From: Micromonospora echinospora
GTDB lineage: Bacteria > Actinomycetota > Actinomycetes > Mycobacteriales > Micromonosporaceae
Length of the DNA stretch: 64,000 bases
Direction of reading: 5' to 3'
Assembly (NCBI RefSeq): GCF_900091495.1
Contig: NZ_LT607413.1
Location: forward strand, 2,356,001-2,420,000
Shown: piece by piece, positions 1 through 9,469 of the stretch
Layout: the number at the start of each line of letters is the position of its first letter
Numbering within the stretch: position 1 is the stretch's first letter
Translations under genes and position numbers: made by a program
Notes under the pieces: model-generated
What the model was told of the DNA's origin: nothing
Seen by the model: the letters and a program-made list of their open reading frames with translations, nothing else
Database searches by the model: none

Positions 1-1
1 T

Positions 2-1084
2 GACCACCTGCGCCAACACGAGCCTGCGCTCGTCGTATGGCTCGCCCATGGACAGGAGCTGCTGGAGCAGGCGGCCGCCGAGTTCGAACGCGCATGGTCC
101 AAGCTCGGGAACCGAGCGGTCGACCTCGTTCGCTTATGGGGAAGCGAGAGTGCTGATCTCGGCAAGGTCAGCGACGGCTTGCTGGTTCTGGGCCTGGAGA
201 AGGCCGTTTCCCTGGCCAAGCGAGACGAGACGTTCCTGCGTCGCCTCGCGGCCCGATGCAACCTCGTCGTCTTCGATGAGGCGCATCAGATCATCGCACC
301 GACATACCAGCGTGTCGTGGAAGACCTCACCGTCAACCCTCGCGCCAGCCTTCTTGGCCTGACGGCTACGCCCGGTCGAACCTGGGCAGAGATCGCCAAA
401 GATGAGCAGCTCTCGGACTTCTTCTTCCGGCAGAAGGTGATGCTGCGCATCGACGGCTACACCAACCCGGTGACAGCGCTGATCGAACAGGGCTATCTGT
501 CGCGACCGACGATGCGCACGGTCGCCTCGGAGACCGGCGTGCAGCTGACCGACGCCGACCGCCGGGCGCTGGCGGGTTCTTTCGACATCCCCGCCGACAT
601 CGTCACCCGGCTCGCTGGCGACGAGCAGTGGAACCTGCAGGTCGTGCGCACCGTCCTCGATCTGATCAAGCAGCATCGCCGCATCCTGGTCTTTGCTGCG
701 TCGGTGGATCACTGTCGGCTCATCGCTGCGGTGCTGTCCGCGCTCGGGATCGACGCGGCGTTCGTGACCGGAGAATCGTCGACGCGACACCGTACACAGG
801 TGATCAGCCGATTCAAAGGCGGATCACGGCGGCCGATGGTGCTGTGCAACTACGGTGTCCTGACGACAGGCTTCGATGCGCCGGCGGCGAGCGCCGCGGT
901 CATCGCGCGGCCCACCAAGTCGCTCGTGCTCTACAGCCAAATGGTCGGCAGAGTCATCCGCGGACCGAAGGCCGGCGGTACGCCCGACTGCGAGATCGTT
1001 ACGGTCGTCGACCCCGAGTTGCCCGGGTTCGGTGACGTGGCTGAAGCCTTCATGAACTGGGAAGACGTATGGGAGACAGCGTGA
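2..1084 (+). CDS. SF2 DEAD/DEAH-box helicase, 5' end outside the window
   Basis: Open from the first base, so the start codon and at least the Walker A motif lie upstream. About 360 residues are visible. They carry the SF2 signatures in order: a VVWLAH strand near the left edge, the DEAH box (FDEAHQ, about base 275), LTATPGR (motif III, about 357), a helicase C region with LVFAASVDH, and TTGFDAPA followed by QMVGRVIRGP (motif VI, about 940-965). This layout is typical of helicases in restriction and defence systems. The stop overlaps the next gene, so the two are probably translationally coupled. Role as the DNA translocase of the downstream ATPase/nuclease system is inferred from context. 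The helicase assignment itself is secure. Confidence 0.9.
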   Translation, partial: DHLRQHEPALVVWLAHGQELLEQAAAEFERAWSKLGNRAVDLVRLWGSESADLGKVSDGLLVLGLEKAVSLAKRDETFLRRLAARCNLVVFDEAHQIIAPTYQRVVEDLTVNPRASLLGLTATPGRTWAEIAKDEQLSDFFFRQKVMLRIDGYTNPVTALIEQGYLSRPTMRTVASETGVQLTDADRRALAGSFDIPADIVTRLAGDEQWNLQVVRTVLDLIKQHRRILVFAASVDHCRLIAAVLSALGIDAAFVTGESSTRHRTQVISRFKGGSRRPMVLCNYGVLTTGFDAPAASAAVIARPTKSLVLYSQMVGRVIRGPKAGGTPDCEIVTVVDPELPGFGDVAEAFMNWEDVWETA

Positions 1085-2976
1085 CCAACCCTGCGGCCGG
1101 CTACCGGATCGTCAGCCCCGAGCTGACGGTCAAAGCGATGCGTGACAACGGCTACAAGAACACCGCTTTCGCGCTAGCGGAACTCATCGACAACAGCATC
1201 GACGCTGAGGCGAACCTCGTCGAGGTGTTCGCCTGCGAAGAGCGGCCCAAGCCCGGGCAAAGCCACGTCCGGCCCCGGATCGAGACCATCGCTGTGCTTG
1301 ACGACGGCAAAGGCATGGACGGCGACACGCTGCGCCGCGCTCTCAAGTTCGGCGACGGCCGCGGCGGCAACAGCAAACGGATCGGCCGCTTTGGCATGGG
1401 CCTGCCCAACTCCAGCATGTCCCAGTGCCGCAAGGTCGAAGTCTGGTCCTGGACCAACGGCGCCGGCAACGCGCTCTACACCTACCTTTGGCTAGACGAA
1501 ATCGAGAACGGTCTCGACGAGGTCCCCGAGCCGGTGCATCAGCGTGTCCCGGATCAGTGGCAACAGCTTAGCGATGGTCTCGGTGAGTCAGGCACGCTGG
1601 TAGTCTGGAGCGATCTCGACCGTGTCCTGTGGTACGGAGCTGCCGCCACGCTGCGCAACACCGAGGAACTGATCGGGCGGGTCTACCGCCACTATCTCAA
1701 GCCGCCGGAGGAAGGCACCGACCACCGCAGCGTCGATATCCGCCTCGTACCCGTGCGTGACGGCGACGTCATCGACGGCGAACGGTTCGTTAGCCCCAAC
1801 GACCCGCTGTACCTGACTCACCCTACCTGCACGCCAGCGCCATTCGCCGACAAGCCGATGTTCATGCCGTCCGATATAGGCGACGAGGACAACCCCGGCG
1901 TAGTGCGCTTGCCTATCACCCATAACGGGCAGACACACGACGTCATTGTCCGGGCTTCCATTGCCCGCCCTGAGGCTCGCCAGCCAAACGTGAGCGGACA
2001 CCCTTGGCCGGCGAACGCGAGCCCGAACACAGACGCTGGTACCCATCCGTGGGGCAAGCATGCAGCCCGTAACATCGGTGTCTCCCTGGTACGGCAGGGC
2101 CGCGAACTCAGTCTCGATACCTCATGGGCGATCGGCTACGACCCGATCGAACGGTGGTGGGGGGTCGAGGTCGACTTCCCCCGTGAGCTCGACGCGGCCT
2201 TCGGCGTGACGAACAACAAACAGACAGCGACACACTTCGCAGAACTCGCCCACTTCGACTGGAAGGCGGAGGCGGAACCGGGCGAGACCTTCAAGGCTCT
2301 GAAGGACCGGCTTGCCGAGCGGGGCGATCCTCGACTGCCGCTGATCGACTTGGCCTTCTACCTGCAGGAGAAGCTTCTGCCCACGATGCGCCGCCAGATC
2401 AGGCAGCAGCGTGTCGGCGCGCGAAAGAACAACAAGCGCCACGAGGACGAAGCAGCCAAGAAGGCCAACGACGCGATCAACAGGCGCCGCGATGACGGCC
2501 GCCTCGGCCAGACCGACAAACTCGACCAGGAGACTGAACCGGAGCAGAAGCGTCAGCAGCAGGTCGACACGCTCACGAACCGCCACCACATCGACAAGGA
2601 GACCGCCGAGGCGCTCGTTGACGAGGATCTGGCGAAGGACATCCGCGTACGGTGGATCTCCAACTTCGAGGACTCACCCGCATTCTTCAGCATCGACCTC
2701 ATGGCCGGCATGCTCCAGGTCATCTTCAACAGCAACCACCCGTTGCACCGGGAGCTCATGACCGTCCTCGAAGACGTCCCGGACAACGCCGACGCTGACG
2801 CTCTCCGCGAGCGCCTCAGTCGAGCCGCGGACACCTTCAAATTGCTGATCTTCTCCTGGGCCAGGATGGAAGACGAGATTCCAGGCGAGAGACAGCGCGC
2901 GAAGATCGCTGAGGCGCGGCAAGACTGGGGACGCTATGCCCGCCACTTCCTTGACGACGGAGACGACGACGAGTGA
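1069..2976 (+). CDS. MORC-like GHKL-family ATPase
   Basis: 635 residues from ATG 1069. A GTG at 1081 that overlaps the previous stop (GTGA) is an equally good start. The N-terminal half is a Bergerat-fold ATPase: N box ELIDNSIDA (residues 38-46), G1 box DDGKGM (about 78-83) and G2 box GRFGMGLP (106-113). The C-terminal part, from about residue 430, is rich in charged helix. GHKL ATPases of the MutL/MORC type are known to occur in prokaryotic restriction-like operons with SF2 helicases and nucleases. Here the gene sits between a helicase and a PLD nuclease with overlapping stops and starts on both sides. It probably acts as an ATP-driven DNA clamp or sensor. The ATPase fold is clear; the defence role is inferred. 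Confidence 0.85.
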   Translation: MGDSVTNPAAGYRIVSPELTVKAMRDNGYKNTAFALAELIDNSIDAEANLVEVFACEERPKPGQSHVRPRIETIAVLDDGKGMDGDTLRRALKFGDGRGGNSKRIGRFGMGLPNSSMSQCRKVEVWSWTNGAGNALYTYLWLDEIENGLDEVPEPVHQRVPDQWQQLSDGLGESGTLVVWSDLDRVLWYGAAATLRNTEELIGRVYRHYLKPPEEGTDHRSVDIRLVPVRDGDVIDGERFVSPNDPLYLTHPTCTPAPFADKPMFMPSDIGDEDNPGVVRLPITHNGQTHDVIVRASIARPEARQPNVSGHPWPANASPNTDAGTHPWGKHAARNIGVSLVRQGRELSLDTSWAIGYDPIERWWGVEVDFPRELDAAFGVTNNKQTATHFAELAHFDWKAEAEPGETFKALKDRLAERGDPRLPLIDLAFYLQEKLLPTMRRQIRQQRVGARKNNKRHEDEAAKKANDAINRRRDDGRLGQTDKLDQETEPEQKRQQQVDTLTNRHHIDKETAEALVDEDLAKDIRVRWISNFEDSPAFFSIDLMAGMLQVIFNSNHPLHRELMTVLEDVPDNADADALRERLSRAADTFKLLIFSWARMEDEIPGERQRAKIAEARQDWGRYARHFLDDGDDDE

Positions 2977-3881
2977 GCACTGCTGACGAACGCATCTGGC
3001 AACAGGTGCGGACGCTGCTCAACGGTGCCACCGATCACGTTCGGTTGATAGCTCCGTTCATCAAGCTTGAGGTCCTCCGGACCGTGCTCGCTGCCACCCC
3101 GGCATCCGTTCAGCGGATCGACTGCGTGACACGCTGGTCGGCGGCCGAGGTCGCGGCCGGAGTGTCCGACCCCGAGATCATCTATCTAATCCAGGAGGAC
3201 GAGCGTCTTCGCGTGCGGCTGTGCCACAACTTGCACGCGAAACTCTTTCTCGCGGACACAGCTGGCCTTGTCGGATCGGCGAACCTCACCAGGAAGGCTT
3301 TCGGAACCACTGCACGGCACAATCTAGAGCTTCTCGTCGAAGTCGACAGGGACCACCCTGAGGTCCAACACCTGCTTCAGCGCATTGACCTGACCGCTGT
3401 TCCCGCTACAGAAGAAATGGCGGCCAGCGTCTGTGAACAGGCAAAGCTGCTTCAAGAAACGGAAGGCGCCTCGATCATCGTCGCAGGCGAAGACGTCCCG
3501 TCCGCCGCCTGGTATCCCGTCACCCGCCGGCCAGACCACCTCTACGGTGCGTACACCGGCAAGGCCGACGCCTCCTCAGCAGTACGCGATGGATACGTCC
3601 ATGACCTGGCCTTCCTGGACGTGCCCCTAGGACTAGACGAAGCCACATTCAACGAGGCGGTCCGACAACGGCTTGCCGCGATACACGAGGTGAGTCGCCT
3701 CCTCAAAGGCGAGCGGCTCAGCAACCTGGACATCCAGCGTTCCTTGAGTGAACGCATCGGGCTCGAGGATCGCGAGGCACGTCGGGTGGCCGAGACGATC
3801 GCCGCGTGGCTCAAGCACTTCGACCACTTCTACATGAACGTCGCGACCTGGGAACTCCGACCCGGCCAGGAGCACGTGTAG
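2973..3881 (+). CDS. PLD-superfamily (HKD) nuclease-like protein
   Basis: 302 residues from a GTG that overlaps the previous stop by four bases. One canonical HKD motif is visible: H88-x-K90-x4-D95 followed by G-S-x-N (101-104). PLD nucleases with one HKD motif usually act as dimers. The second half, from about residue 150, lacks a second HKD. It may hold a small winged-helix-like C-terminal region (SERIGLEDREARRVAETIAA). In the operon it is the likely DNA-cutting subunit beside the helicase and MORC-like ATPase, comparable in role to PLD proteins of other restriction systems. Nuclease activity itself is inferred from the motif. Confidence 0.8.
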   Translation: MSTADERIWQQVRTLLNGATDHVRLIAPFIKLEVLRTVLAATPASVQRIDCVTRWSAAEVAAGVSDPEIIYLIQEDERLRVRLCHNLHAKLFLADTAGLVGSANLTRKAFGTTARHNLELLVEVDRDHPEVQHLLQRIDLTAVPATEEMAASVCEQAKLLQETEGASIIVAGEDVPSAAWYPVTRRPDHLYGAYTGKADASSAVRDGYVHDLAFLDVPLGLDEATFNEAVRQRLAAIHEVSRLLKGERLSNLDIQRSLSERIGLEDREARRVAETIAAWLKHFDHFYMNVATWELRPGQEHV

Positions 3882-3994
3882 AGCGTTCACGATCGCTCCA
3901 ACAGGCCGCCGCTTCGCCAGGGAACGCCGCGCGGAGACGCCCTCCTCCGCGCGGCGAGCCAACCGTGACCTGGTCTGGGCACAATATAGTGACC

Positions 3995-5479
3995 ATGGAC
4001 GTTAAACAGGCGATTCCGCGCCACCGCACCGCGATCGCTCGGCCAGATCTGTCCAAGCCGATCGCGCTGGCCATCGCGGACGGTGTCATCACCACGAGCA
4101 CCAGCCTGTTCGACTACGGATGCGGTCGTGGCGACGACATCGCCCGACTGCGATCTCTTGGCTACGAGGCCGACGGCTGGGACCCGGGGCACCGGCCGAT
4201 AGCAGACATCCGGCCGGCCGACGTCGTCAACCTCGGTTACGTCGTGAACGTCATTGAAGACCCGGCAGAGAGAGCGCACGCACTCCGCACCGCCTGGGCG
4301 CTTGCCGGGAAGGCGCTCGTCGTTGCCGCCCGTCCCGACTGGGAAGCTCGCACGGTCGCAGGAAAGCGGCACGGCGACGGCATCTTGACCACCCGAGGGA
4401 CATTCCAGAAGTTCTTCACACAAGAGGCACTGCAAACGTGGCTCAAGACCGTGCTCCAGACGGACTGCATCGCCGCAGCACCCGGCATCTTTTACATCTT
4501 CCGCGACGAGAGCCACGCACAGTCTCTACTCGCTTCCCGAACCCGCCGGCGATCCGTTCCGACGCGCCGACCGAGGATCCGCCAGGCGCTCTACGACACC
4601 CACCGCGACGTCATGGAGGAGATCCACGGCTTCGTCGCTGGTCGGGGCCGGCTTCCGGAGCTGTGGGAACTGAACGGCCACGCTGACCGACTCGCTACCG
4701 CATCTCTATCGATCAAAGAAGCAGCCGCCATCCTCCGCCAGGTCATCGGCGCGGAAGAATGGGATCTCGACCTTCAAGCCGCGCAGGATCGCGCCCAGCA
4801 GGACCTTCTCGTCTACCTGGCACTAGCAGCCTTCACTAAACGGCCCAAAGCATCGCAGCTTCCCCGCGACATCGCCCTGGACATCAAGGCCCTTTTCGGT
4901 TCCTACAGCACAGCATGCGGTCGTGCCGATCAACTGCTGCACCGTGTCGCTGACCAGAGCGCCGTGAACGCCGCATGCGGACAATCTAAGATCGGCAAAC
5001 TCACGCCTGAAGCCCTCTACGTGCACCAGGCTGCATCGCAGCAGCTCAGCCCACTACTTCGGGTCTACGAAGGATGCGCCCGCGTTCTTACTGGCAGCGT
5101 CGCCGACGCCAACATCATCAAACTGTCACGTACCGGCCCCAAGGTCTCCTACCTCTCTTACCCGCAGTTCGATCAGGACCCGCACCCAACGCTCGCCACC
5201 TCAGTACGCGCAGACCTTCGGCGACTCGACGTGAAATACACGGACTTCCGAGAGTCGGCGAACCCTCCCGTTCTGCACCGTAAAGAGACGTTCGTCGCCG
5301 ACGACTACCCTCAGCGTGAGAAGTTCGCCCGGCTCACACGCCAGGAAGAGAAGGCCGGACTACTTGAGGCGAGCAGCTCCATCGGAACGCAGGAGGGATG
5401 GCGGATACGCCTGGTCAATGCCGGCTACCGCCTTCAGGGCCACAGGCTTGTTCGGACTCCCCCTGCGAAGCTTGATTGA
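3995..5479 (+). CDS. Phosphorothioation-associated putative methyltransferase (TIGR04096-like)
   Basis: 494 residues. The ATG at 3995 (MDVKQAIPRHRTAIAR) is chosen because it matches the family's usual N-terminus; the frame is open further upstream, to 3806. SAM-binding motif FDYGCGRGDD follows at about residue 42, then VVNLGYVVNVIEDPAER. The C-terminal third carries the family's strongly conserved blocks YPQFDQDPHP, NPPVLHRKETF and the final GW-RxRL-GYRLQGHRLVR. The family was named from proximity to dnd DNA-sulfur-modification genes, but no dndBCDE genes are visible here. It starts about 110 bp after the PLD gene on the same strand, so it may supply the modification (self) function of this operon. 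Target base and chemistry are unknown. Confidence 0.82.
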   Translation: MDVKQAIPRHRTAIARPDLSKPIALAIADGVITTSTSLFDYGCGRGDDIARLRSLGYEADGWDPGHRPIADIRPADVVNLGYVVNVIEDPAERAHALRTAWALAGKALVVAARPDWEARTVAGKRHGDGILTTRGTFQKFFTQEALQTWLKTVLQTDCIAAAPGIFYIFRDESHAQSLLASRTRRRSVPTRRPRIRQALYDTHRDVMEEIHGFVAGRGRLPELWELNGHADRLATASLSIKEAAAILRQVIGAEEWDLDLQAAQDRAQQDLLVYLALAAFTKRPKASQLPRDIALDIKALFGSYSTACGRADQLLHRVADQSAVNAACGQSKIGKLTPEALYVHQAASQQLSPLLRVYEGCARVLTGSVADANIIKLSRTGPKVSYLSYPQFDQDPHPTLATSVRADLRRLDVKYTDFRESANPPVLHRKETFVADDYPQREKFARLTRQEEKAGLLEASSSIGTQEGWRIRLVNAGYRLQGHRLVRTPPAKLD

Positions 5480-5629
5480 GCCAACGTATGTTGGAAGGGC
5501 ACGCCCGGCAGCGGCGGACCAGGGCTCGGCCGAAGCTGTGGCAGCCGGACATCCAGGCTCGCTTGTCCTGCGGATAGGCCGCATCGCTTCGAACCCACGG
5601 ACCACGAAGTTGGCACCCTGGCCGCTATC

Positions 5630-7087
5630 GTGGCTTCTGTGTTGATCGATGCTTTGAAGTTCGGCGCGATGGCGTACGGATTCGAGATGGTGGAGCGCGG
5701 CCAGCGCGTCCTGATGGGGGCGGCCTGCTCTCCCATCAAGCTGCATGTACAAATCGAGACCGATGACCTCTGGCACGCGGCCTACTTCTGTCGTGCAGAA
5801 TCATTTTGGTGGCCCGGCGACCGTACAGACTTGAATGACATGTACTCGACGGTTCTCCAAGCTGCATTGTGGAAGGCTGGACTCTTCGGTCTCGCGACAA
5901 GCCAGGTGCCTCATCCTGCAAAGCAATTGCCGGGCGAGATTTGGGGCAGGTGGCTATTCCCACGTCAGCCAGAGGGTCCCGGGTTCAGCGGACGAGAAAA
6001 CGCGATCCGGCTAGTCGTCGGACTGCGGGTCGTGGAGGACGTGTTGCACGACCTTCTCGGCTGTGCGCTTCCGCAAGAAGAAGACGATCATCGCACGTTC
6101 GAGTTCGACGCTGACGCCCTCACTTCCTGGGCCAATGATGTCGCCTACGAACTCTTCGACAGAAGAGATCTGGCCGAGGATGACTACATCGGGTCGCGTA
6201 GCTCTGCGGATTACAGTTGGCGGCATTACCGGTCCACTTTGAACGGCGCGTCTGTATTCCGGTGCCCCGCGATCGCTGAAAAGGCTAAAACTGCACTAGC
6301 TATTGCAAGGCCGATTCAGGAAACTCCTGTACCGGGCGGTACCTTGATCGACTATCAGCCATTGCGTAGCTACAAGCCGGGCCGATTGCAGACTCGAGCG
6401 ATCCGCCTGCTGCGCCGCCTGGAAAACCATCGCTCAGGGACGCCGTTAGTTCTCCCACTAGATGACTGTCTGTTCGTCGTCGGAGACGAACACCTGCTGT
6501 TCCTGCCTACTGATGGTGGAACAACGAGGTATGGACGTGAGAGAGAGCGAGTCCTGCGTTGGCATCGGGAGCAGGCTGTCCGCTTATTCGGGCCGGAAGA
6601 GTTCGAGTGGGACGAGCCAATCAATGCTGGCCGCTTCGAGGAGCTGGTTCGCGACCTACTCATTCGAGAGCCAGGGGTTGATCCTCAAAGGGTACGCAGT
6701 ATGGGGCCGACGACCGAGCGCGACGGAGGGCGCGACTTGGTGCTGGAGTGGATGCGACCCGCTATGGGTCGAGCTCTAGAGCCTGACAGTGAACGCCCAT
6801 TCATCCGCCGCAACTTCATCGTGCAATGCAAGGCAAAGATGAAAACCGTCGGTGTGAGTGACGTGCATGACCTGCTAACCACTATGTATCATCATCGAGC
6901 CGACGGTTTCATGCTCGTGGTTTCCCGGCGGATCAGTGGCAGTCTACTCAACAGGCTCGAAGACATTCGCCGGCGTGGCGACTTCGACGCCGAGTGGTGG
7001 ACGCGTGTGGAACTAGAAGACCGTCTCCGACAACACCCTGACCTGGTAGCGCGGTACCGTGACATCGTACGACGCGTCGAGAATTAG
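5630..7087 (+). CDS. Mrr-like PD-(D/E)XK restriction endonuclease
   Basis: 485 residues from a GTG (further GTG/TTG codons follow within four codons). The last 160 residues form a restriction-endonuclease-like domain: FEELVRDLL (E337), GGRD (D369) and Q399-C-K401, the Mrr arrangement of E, D and QxK. The first ~320 residues match nothing I recognise and may be a recognition or regulatory region. It has visibly lower GC and different codon use from the genes before it. It is separated by 150 bp from the methyltransferase, so it may be a separately acquired gene. Mrr-type enzymes often cut modified DNA; that is a family property, not shown here. Confidence 0.75.
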   Translation: MASVLIDALKFGAMAYGFEMVERGQRVLMGAACSPIKLHVQIETDDLWHAAYFCRAESFWWPGDRTDLNDMYSTVLQAALWKAGLFGLATSQVPHPAKQLPGEIWGRWLFPRQPEGPGFSGRENAIRLVVGLRVVEDVLHDLLGCALPQEEDDHRTFEFDADALTSWANDVAYELFDRRDLAEDDYIGSRSSADYSWRHYRSTLNGASVFRCPAIAEKAKTALAIARPIQETPVPGGTLIDYQPLRSYKPGRLQTRAIRLLRRLENHRSGTPLVLPLDDCLFVVGDEHLLFLPTDGGTTRYGRERERVLRWHREQAVRLFGPEEFEWDEPINAGRFEELVRDLLIREPGVDPQRVRSMGPTTERDGGRDLVLEWMRPAMGRALEPDSERPFIRRNFIVQCKAKMKTVGVSDVHDLLTTMYHHRADGFMLVVSRRISGSLLNRLEDIRRRGDFDAEWWTRVELEDRLRQHPDLVARYRDIVRRVEN

Positions 7088-7152
7088 GTGACAAGATGCC
7101 TCTAATACGGCAGCCGCCGATCGGGATCTTGACTGAGATGCTTCTATAATTG

Positions 7153-8214
7153 TCAAGGGGTGGTTCCTGCCGTGTGGGCGGCGGTCAGGGTCCGGAAGAG
7201 CTGCCTGCTGATGTAGCGCTTGAGGTTGCGCATGACCTCGCGTTTGGTGCGGCCTTCGGCGGTGCGGCGGGTGACGTAGGCGCGGGTGCGGGGGTCGTGG
7301 CCCATGCGGACCAGTGCGACGGTGTAGAGGGCTCGGTTGAGGCGTCGGTCGCCGCCGCGGTTGAGTCGGTGTCGGGTGGTGTTGCCTGATGAGGCTGGTA
7401 GTGGTGATGCGCCGGCCAGGGCGGCGAACGCGGCCTCGGAGCGGATGCGTCCGGGGTGTGACCAGGCCAGTAGGACGGTCGCGGCGACGACGGCGCCGAC
7501 GCCGGGCAGGTCGAGCAGTTGCGGCGCCTGCATGGTGACGGCTTCGTGCAGGGTGGTGTGGTTGGCGGCGAGTTCGGCGTCGAGGGCCCGGATGCGCCGG
7601 GCCAGGCGGATGGCCTCGGCTCGACAGACGGCCAGGGCCGGATTCTCGTCTCGGGTGCGCCAGGCCGCGATGGTGGTGATGGTCGTGGTGGTCAAGGCGC
7701 GGCGGGCGTCGATGCCGAGGTTGACGGTGCGCAGCAGGGCGGTCAACGCGTTGACGGCTCGGGTGCGTTCGCCGCTCATCTGTTCCCGAGCGACGATCAG
7801 GACCCGCAGGGCGGTGCGGGCACCGGTCGCGCGGGGCCAGCGCAGCTCGTTGATGTTCAGGCTGCGGGTTGCTTGGGCCATCGCGATGGCGTCCAGGGCG
7901 TCGCTCTTGCCGTGGCGGCGCCTGCTGATGGCCGGGACGTCGGGTGCTTCGGCAACGGTCAAACCGGCTGCGGTGAGCTGTTCGGTGAAGGTGGCGCCGT
8001 AGGATCCGGCGCCGTCGATGACGATCAGCGTTGTCGTGTCCTGGGTGTGACGCTGGATCCAGGCGGTGGCGCGGCGTAGCCCGGCCGGGCTGGTAGGGAA
8101 CTGGGCCTGCTGCTGGACTGCGCCGGTGCCGGCGGTGATGAGTGCGAGGGTATGTGAAGCGGCGTGGGTGTCCACGCCGATGACGAAGTCGTAGTGGTCT
8201 GCGACGATGGCCAT
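7153..8214 (-). CDS. IS110-family transposase (DEDD recombinase)
   Basis: 353 residues, the normal length for IS110 transposases. The N-terminal RuvC-like DEDD domain shows GVDTH (first acidic residue), VIDGAGSYG and KSDALDA (third and fourth acids). The C-terminal Tnp_20 domain carries LPGVGAVVAATVLLAW, ASPLPASSGN and a serine-rich stretch typical of the family. These enzymes do not use terminal inverted repeats. They recombine target and donor with a bridge RNA transcribed from a non-coding end of the element. The frame is intact, so the element may be active. The non-coding stretch upstream of its start (8215-8503) is described separately. Confidence 0.93.
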   Translation of the reverse strand: MAIVADHYDFVIGVDTHAASHTLALITAGTGAVQQQAQFPTSPAGLRRATAWIQRHTQDTTTLIVIDGAGSYGATFTEQLTAAGLTVAEAPDVPAISRRRHGKSDALDAIAMAQATRSLNINELRWPRATGARTALRVLIVAREQMSGERTRAVNALTALLRTVNLGIDARRALTTTTITTIAAWRTRDENPALAVCRAEAIRLARRIRALDAELAANHTTLHEAVTMQAPQLLDLPGVGAVVAATVLLAWSHPGRIRSEAAFAALAGASPLPASSGNTTRHRLNRGGDRRLNRALYTVALVRMGHDPRTRAYVTRRTAEGRTKREVMRNLKRYISRQLFRTLTAAHTAGTTP

Positions 8215-8503
8215 GGCGGCGTCCTGCCTTTCCGGGGAGACGTCGTGGCGGCGCCGGCCCGGGATGTGCTCTCGCGGCAGGACTGTGATGGGCCACGACC
8301 CGCGGCCACGGGTCGGGCAAGCTTCTGATCAAGCCACCGAGAGGGGCAGGGCCGGCGCCCCGACCTCGAGCCGGGTGGGCAGATCTCACTGAGAGCACCC
8401 CGCGGGGGCCACCCTTTTCATGAGCCACACCCAGGCCCGCGATCATGACGCCGACCCTGCCAGCCAGCCCCAGGCCAGCCAAGAGCAACCTTCACAGCCC
8501 TTT
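8215..8503 (-). ncRNA. Probable IS110 bridge-RNA region (left end of element)
   Basis: About 290 bp lie between the IS110 transposase start and an adjacent transposase remnant, with no credible reading frame. They contain several potential stem-loops, for example the paired tracts GGCCACGACCCG and CGGCCACGGGTCGG near 8292-8318. In the IS110 subgroup, the bridge RNA is encoded between the left end and the transposase start, on the transposase strand. Position and length fit. Boundaries and loops are not mapped. Confidence 0.45.
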
Positions 8504-9190
8504 TCATCCTGAGTGACGGTCGTTCTCGACGGCGTGTAGGACGAGGATGGCCTGGACGATCGCGGTGGCGCGTCGTGGGCAGCAGCGCAGCTTGGTCAGA
8601 ATCTTCCAGGTCTTGATGGTGGCGACGTCGCGTTCGCCGACGGCTCGGATTCGGGCGTGGCCTCGGTTGACGGCCTTCTGGCGTCGCGGCAACCGTGGCC
8701 GGTGTTGGTGGCGTTTGAACGGGGTCCGGGTGGTGCCGCCGGCGCCTTGTAGCCCTTGTCTGTGAAGGTCATCACCGCGCGGCTGGTCAACGCGTCGACG
8801 AGACCGACGGTTCGCGCGGCGGTCAGGTCGTGGACCGCGCCGGGCAGGGCGGGTGAGACCCAGCCCAGCCGGCCGGCGGGATCGGCCAAGACCTGCACGG
8901 TCATGCCATGTCGTTTGTGCTTGCCCGAGTAGTAGGGCTTCTGGTCGGTGACCCGGTCGATCGGGATAGGGGTGCCGTCGAGGATCGCGTAGGCCAGCCG
9001 TGCGGCTCGTGCCGCGCAGGCGTTCAGGTCGTCGGCCAGGGTCGCGAGCAGGGTGATTGCCTCGCGGACGTACCGCCAGGCGGTGGTGGTTGAGCAGCAG
9101 GACCAGCAGGCTGAGCGGTTCAGCCAGGGTTCAGCAGTGGTGACGCTGAAGACGGAGATCGAGTGTCGGGTGATTCCGTCCGTGACCGTC
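8504..9190 (-). pseudogene. IS5-like (DDE_4) transposase remnant, frameshifted
   Basis: Reading the minus strand from about 9190 gives fragments of one transposase in more than one frame: WRYVREAITLLATLADDL, LAYAILDGTPIPIDRV, QKPYYSGKHKRHGM, then VQVLADPAGRLGWVSPALPG, FTDKGYK. After a frameshift near 8715 follow NRGHARIRAVGERDVATIKTW and HAVENDRHSG with its stop at 8504. The N-terminal ~70 residues are missing. This family has a single catalytic frame when intact, so the copy is dead. A fragment with the missing N-terminal part of the same transposase type lies at 32.9-33.05 kb. The stop falls right at the presumed left end of the IS110 element. Confidence 0.75.
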
Positions 9191-9469
9191 AGCTGGTTGA
9201 TCTGCTGGCGGAGGAGCCGCTACGGGCCCCGACGATCGCGGAGCGGCTCACTCCGGACGCCACTCACGTTCCACAGCGAGTCCGGGCAAGCGGGAAGGAC
9301 CGGCCGTGGGCGAGAACCTCGCCTGTGTGCCGCTCGGTAGCGGGTAGACGTGCGTCGGGTGCGATGCCGCGTACATCGACACCGCACCGGAGAACGGACT
9401 ATGCCGGCGGGTAGGAGTGATGACGATGGGGCAGCCGAGGTTCTCGTCCCTGCCTGATTCGCATGTCGT
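9191..9469. other. Intergenic debris between transposase remnant and GmrSD-like gene
   Basis: No supported gene. A short plus-strand stretch (about 9166-9260, reading RQLVDLLAEEPLRAPTIAERL) looks protein-like and may be the tail of a lost gene, but it continues into unrelated sequence. Confidence 0.3.

Noticed and set aside
3995..5479. Complete dnd phosphorothioation system
   Set aside because: Only the associated methyltransferase type is present; no cysteine desulfurase, DndC or DndD-like gene is visible.
7013..8488. 491-codon minus-strand frame over the IS110 gene
   Set aside because: It is an out-of-frame shadow rich in Arg, Pro and His. The transposase in another frame explains the sequence.
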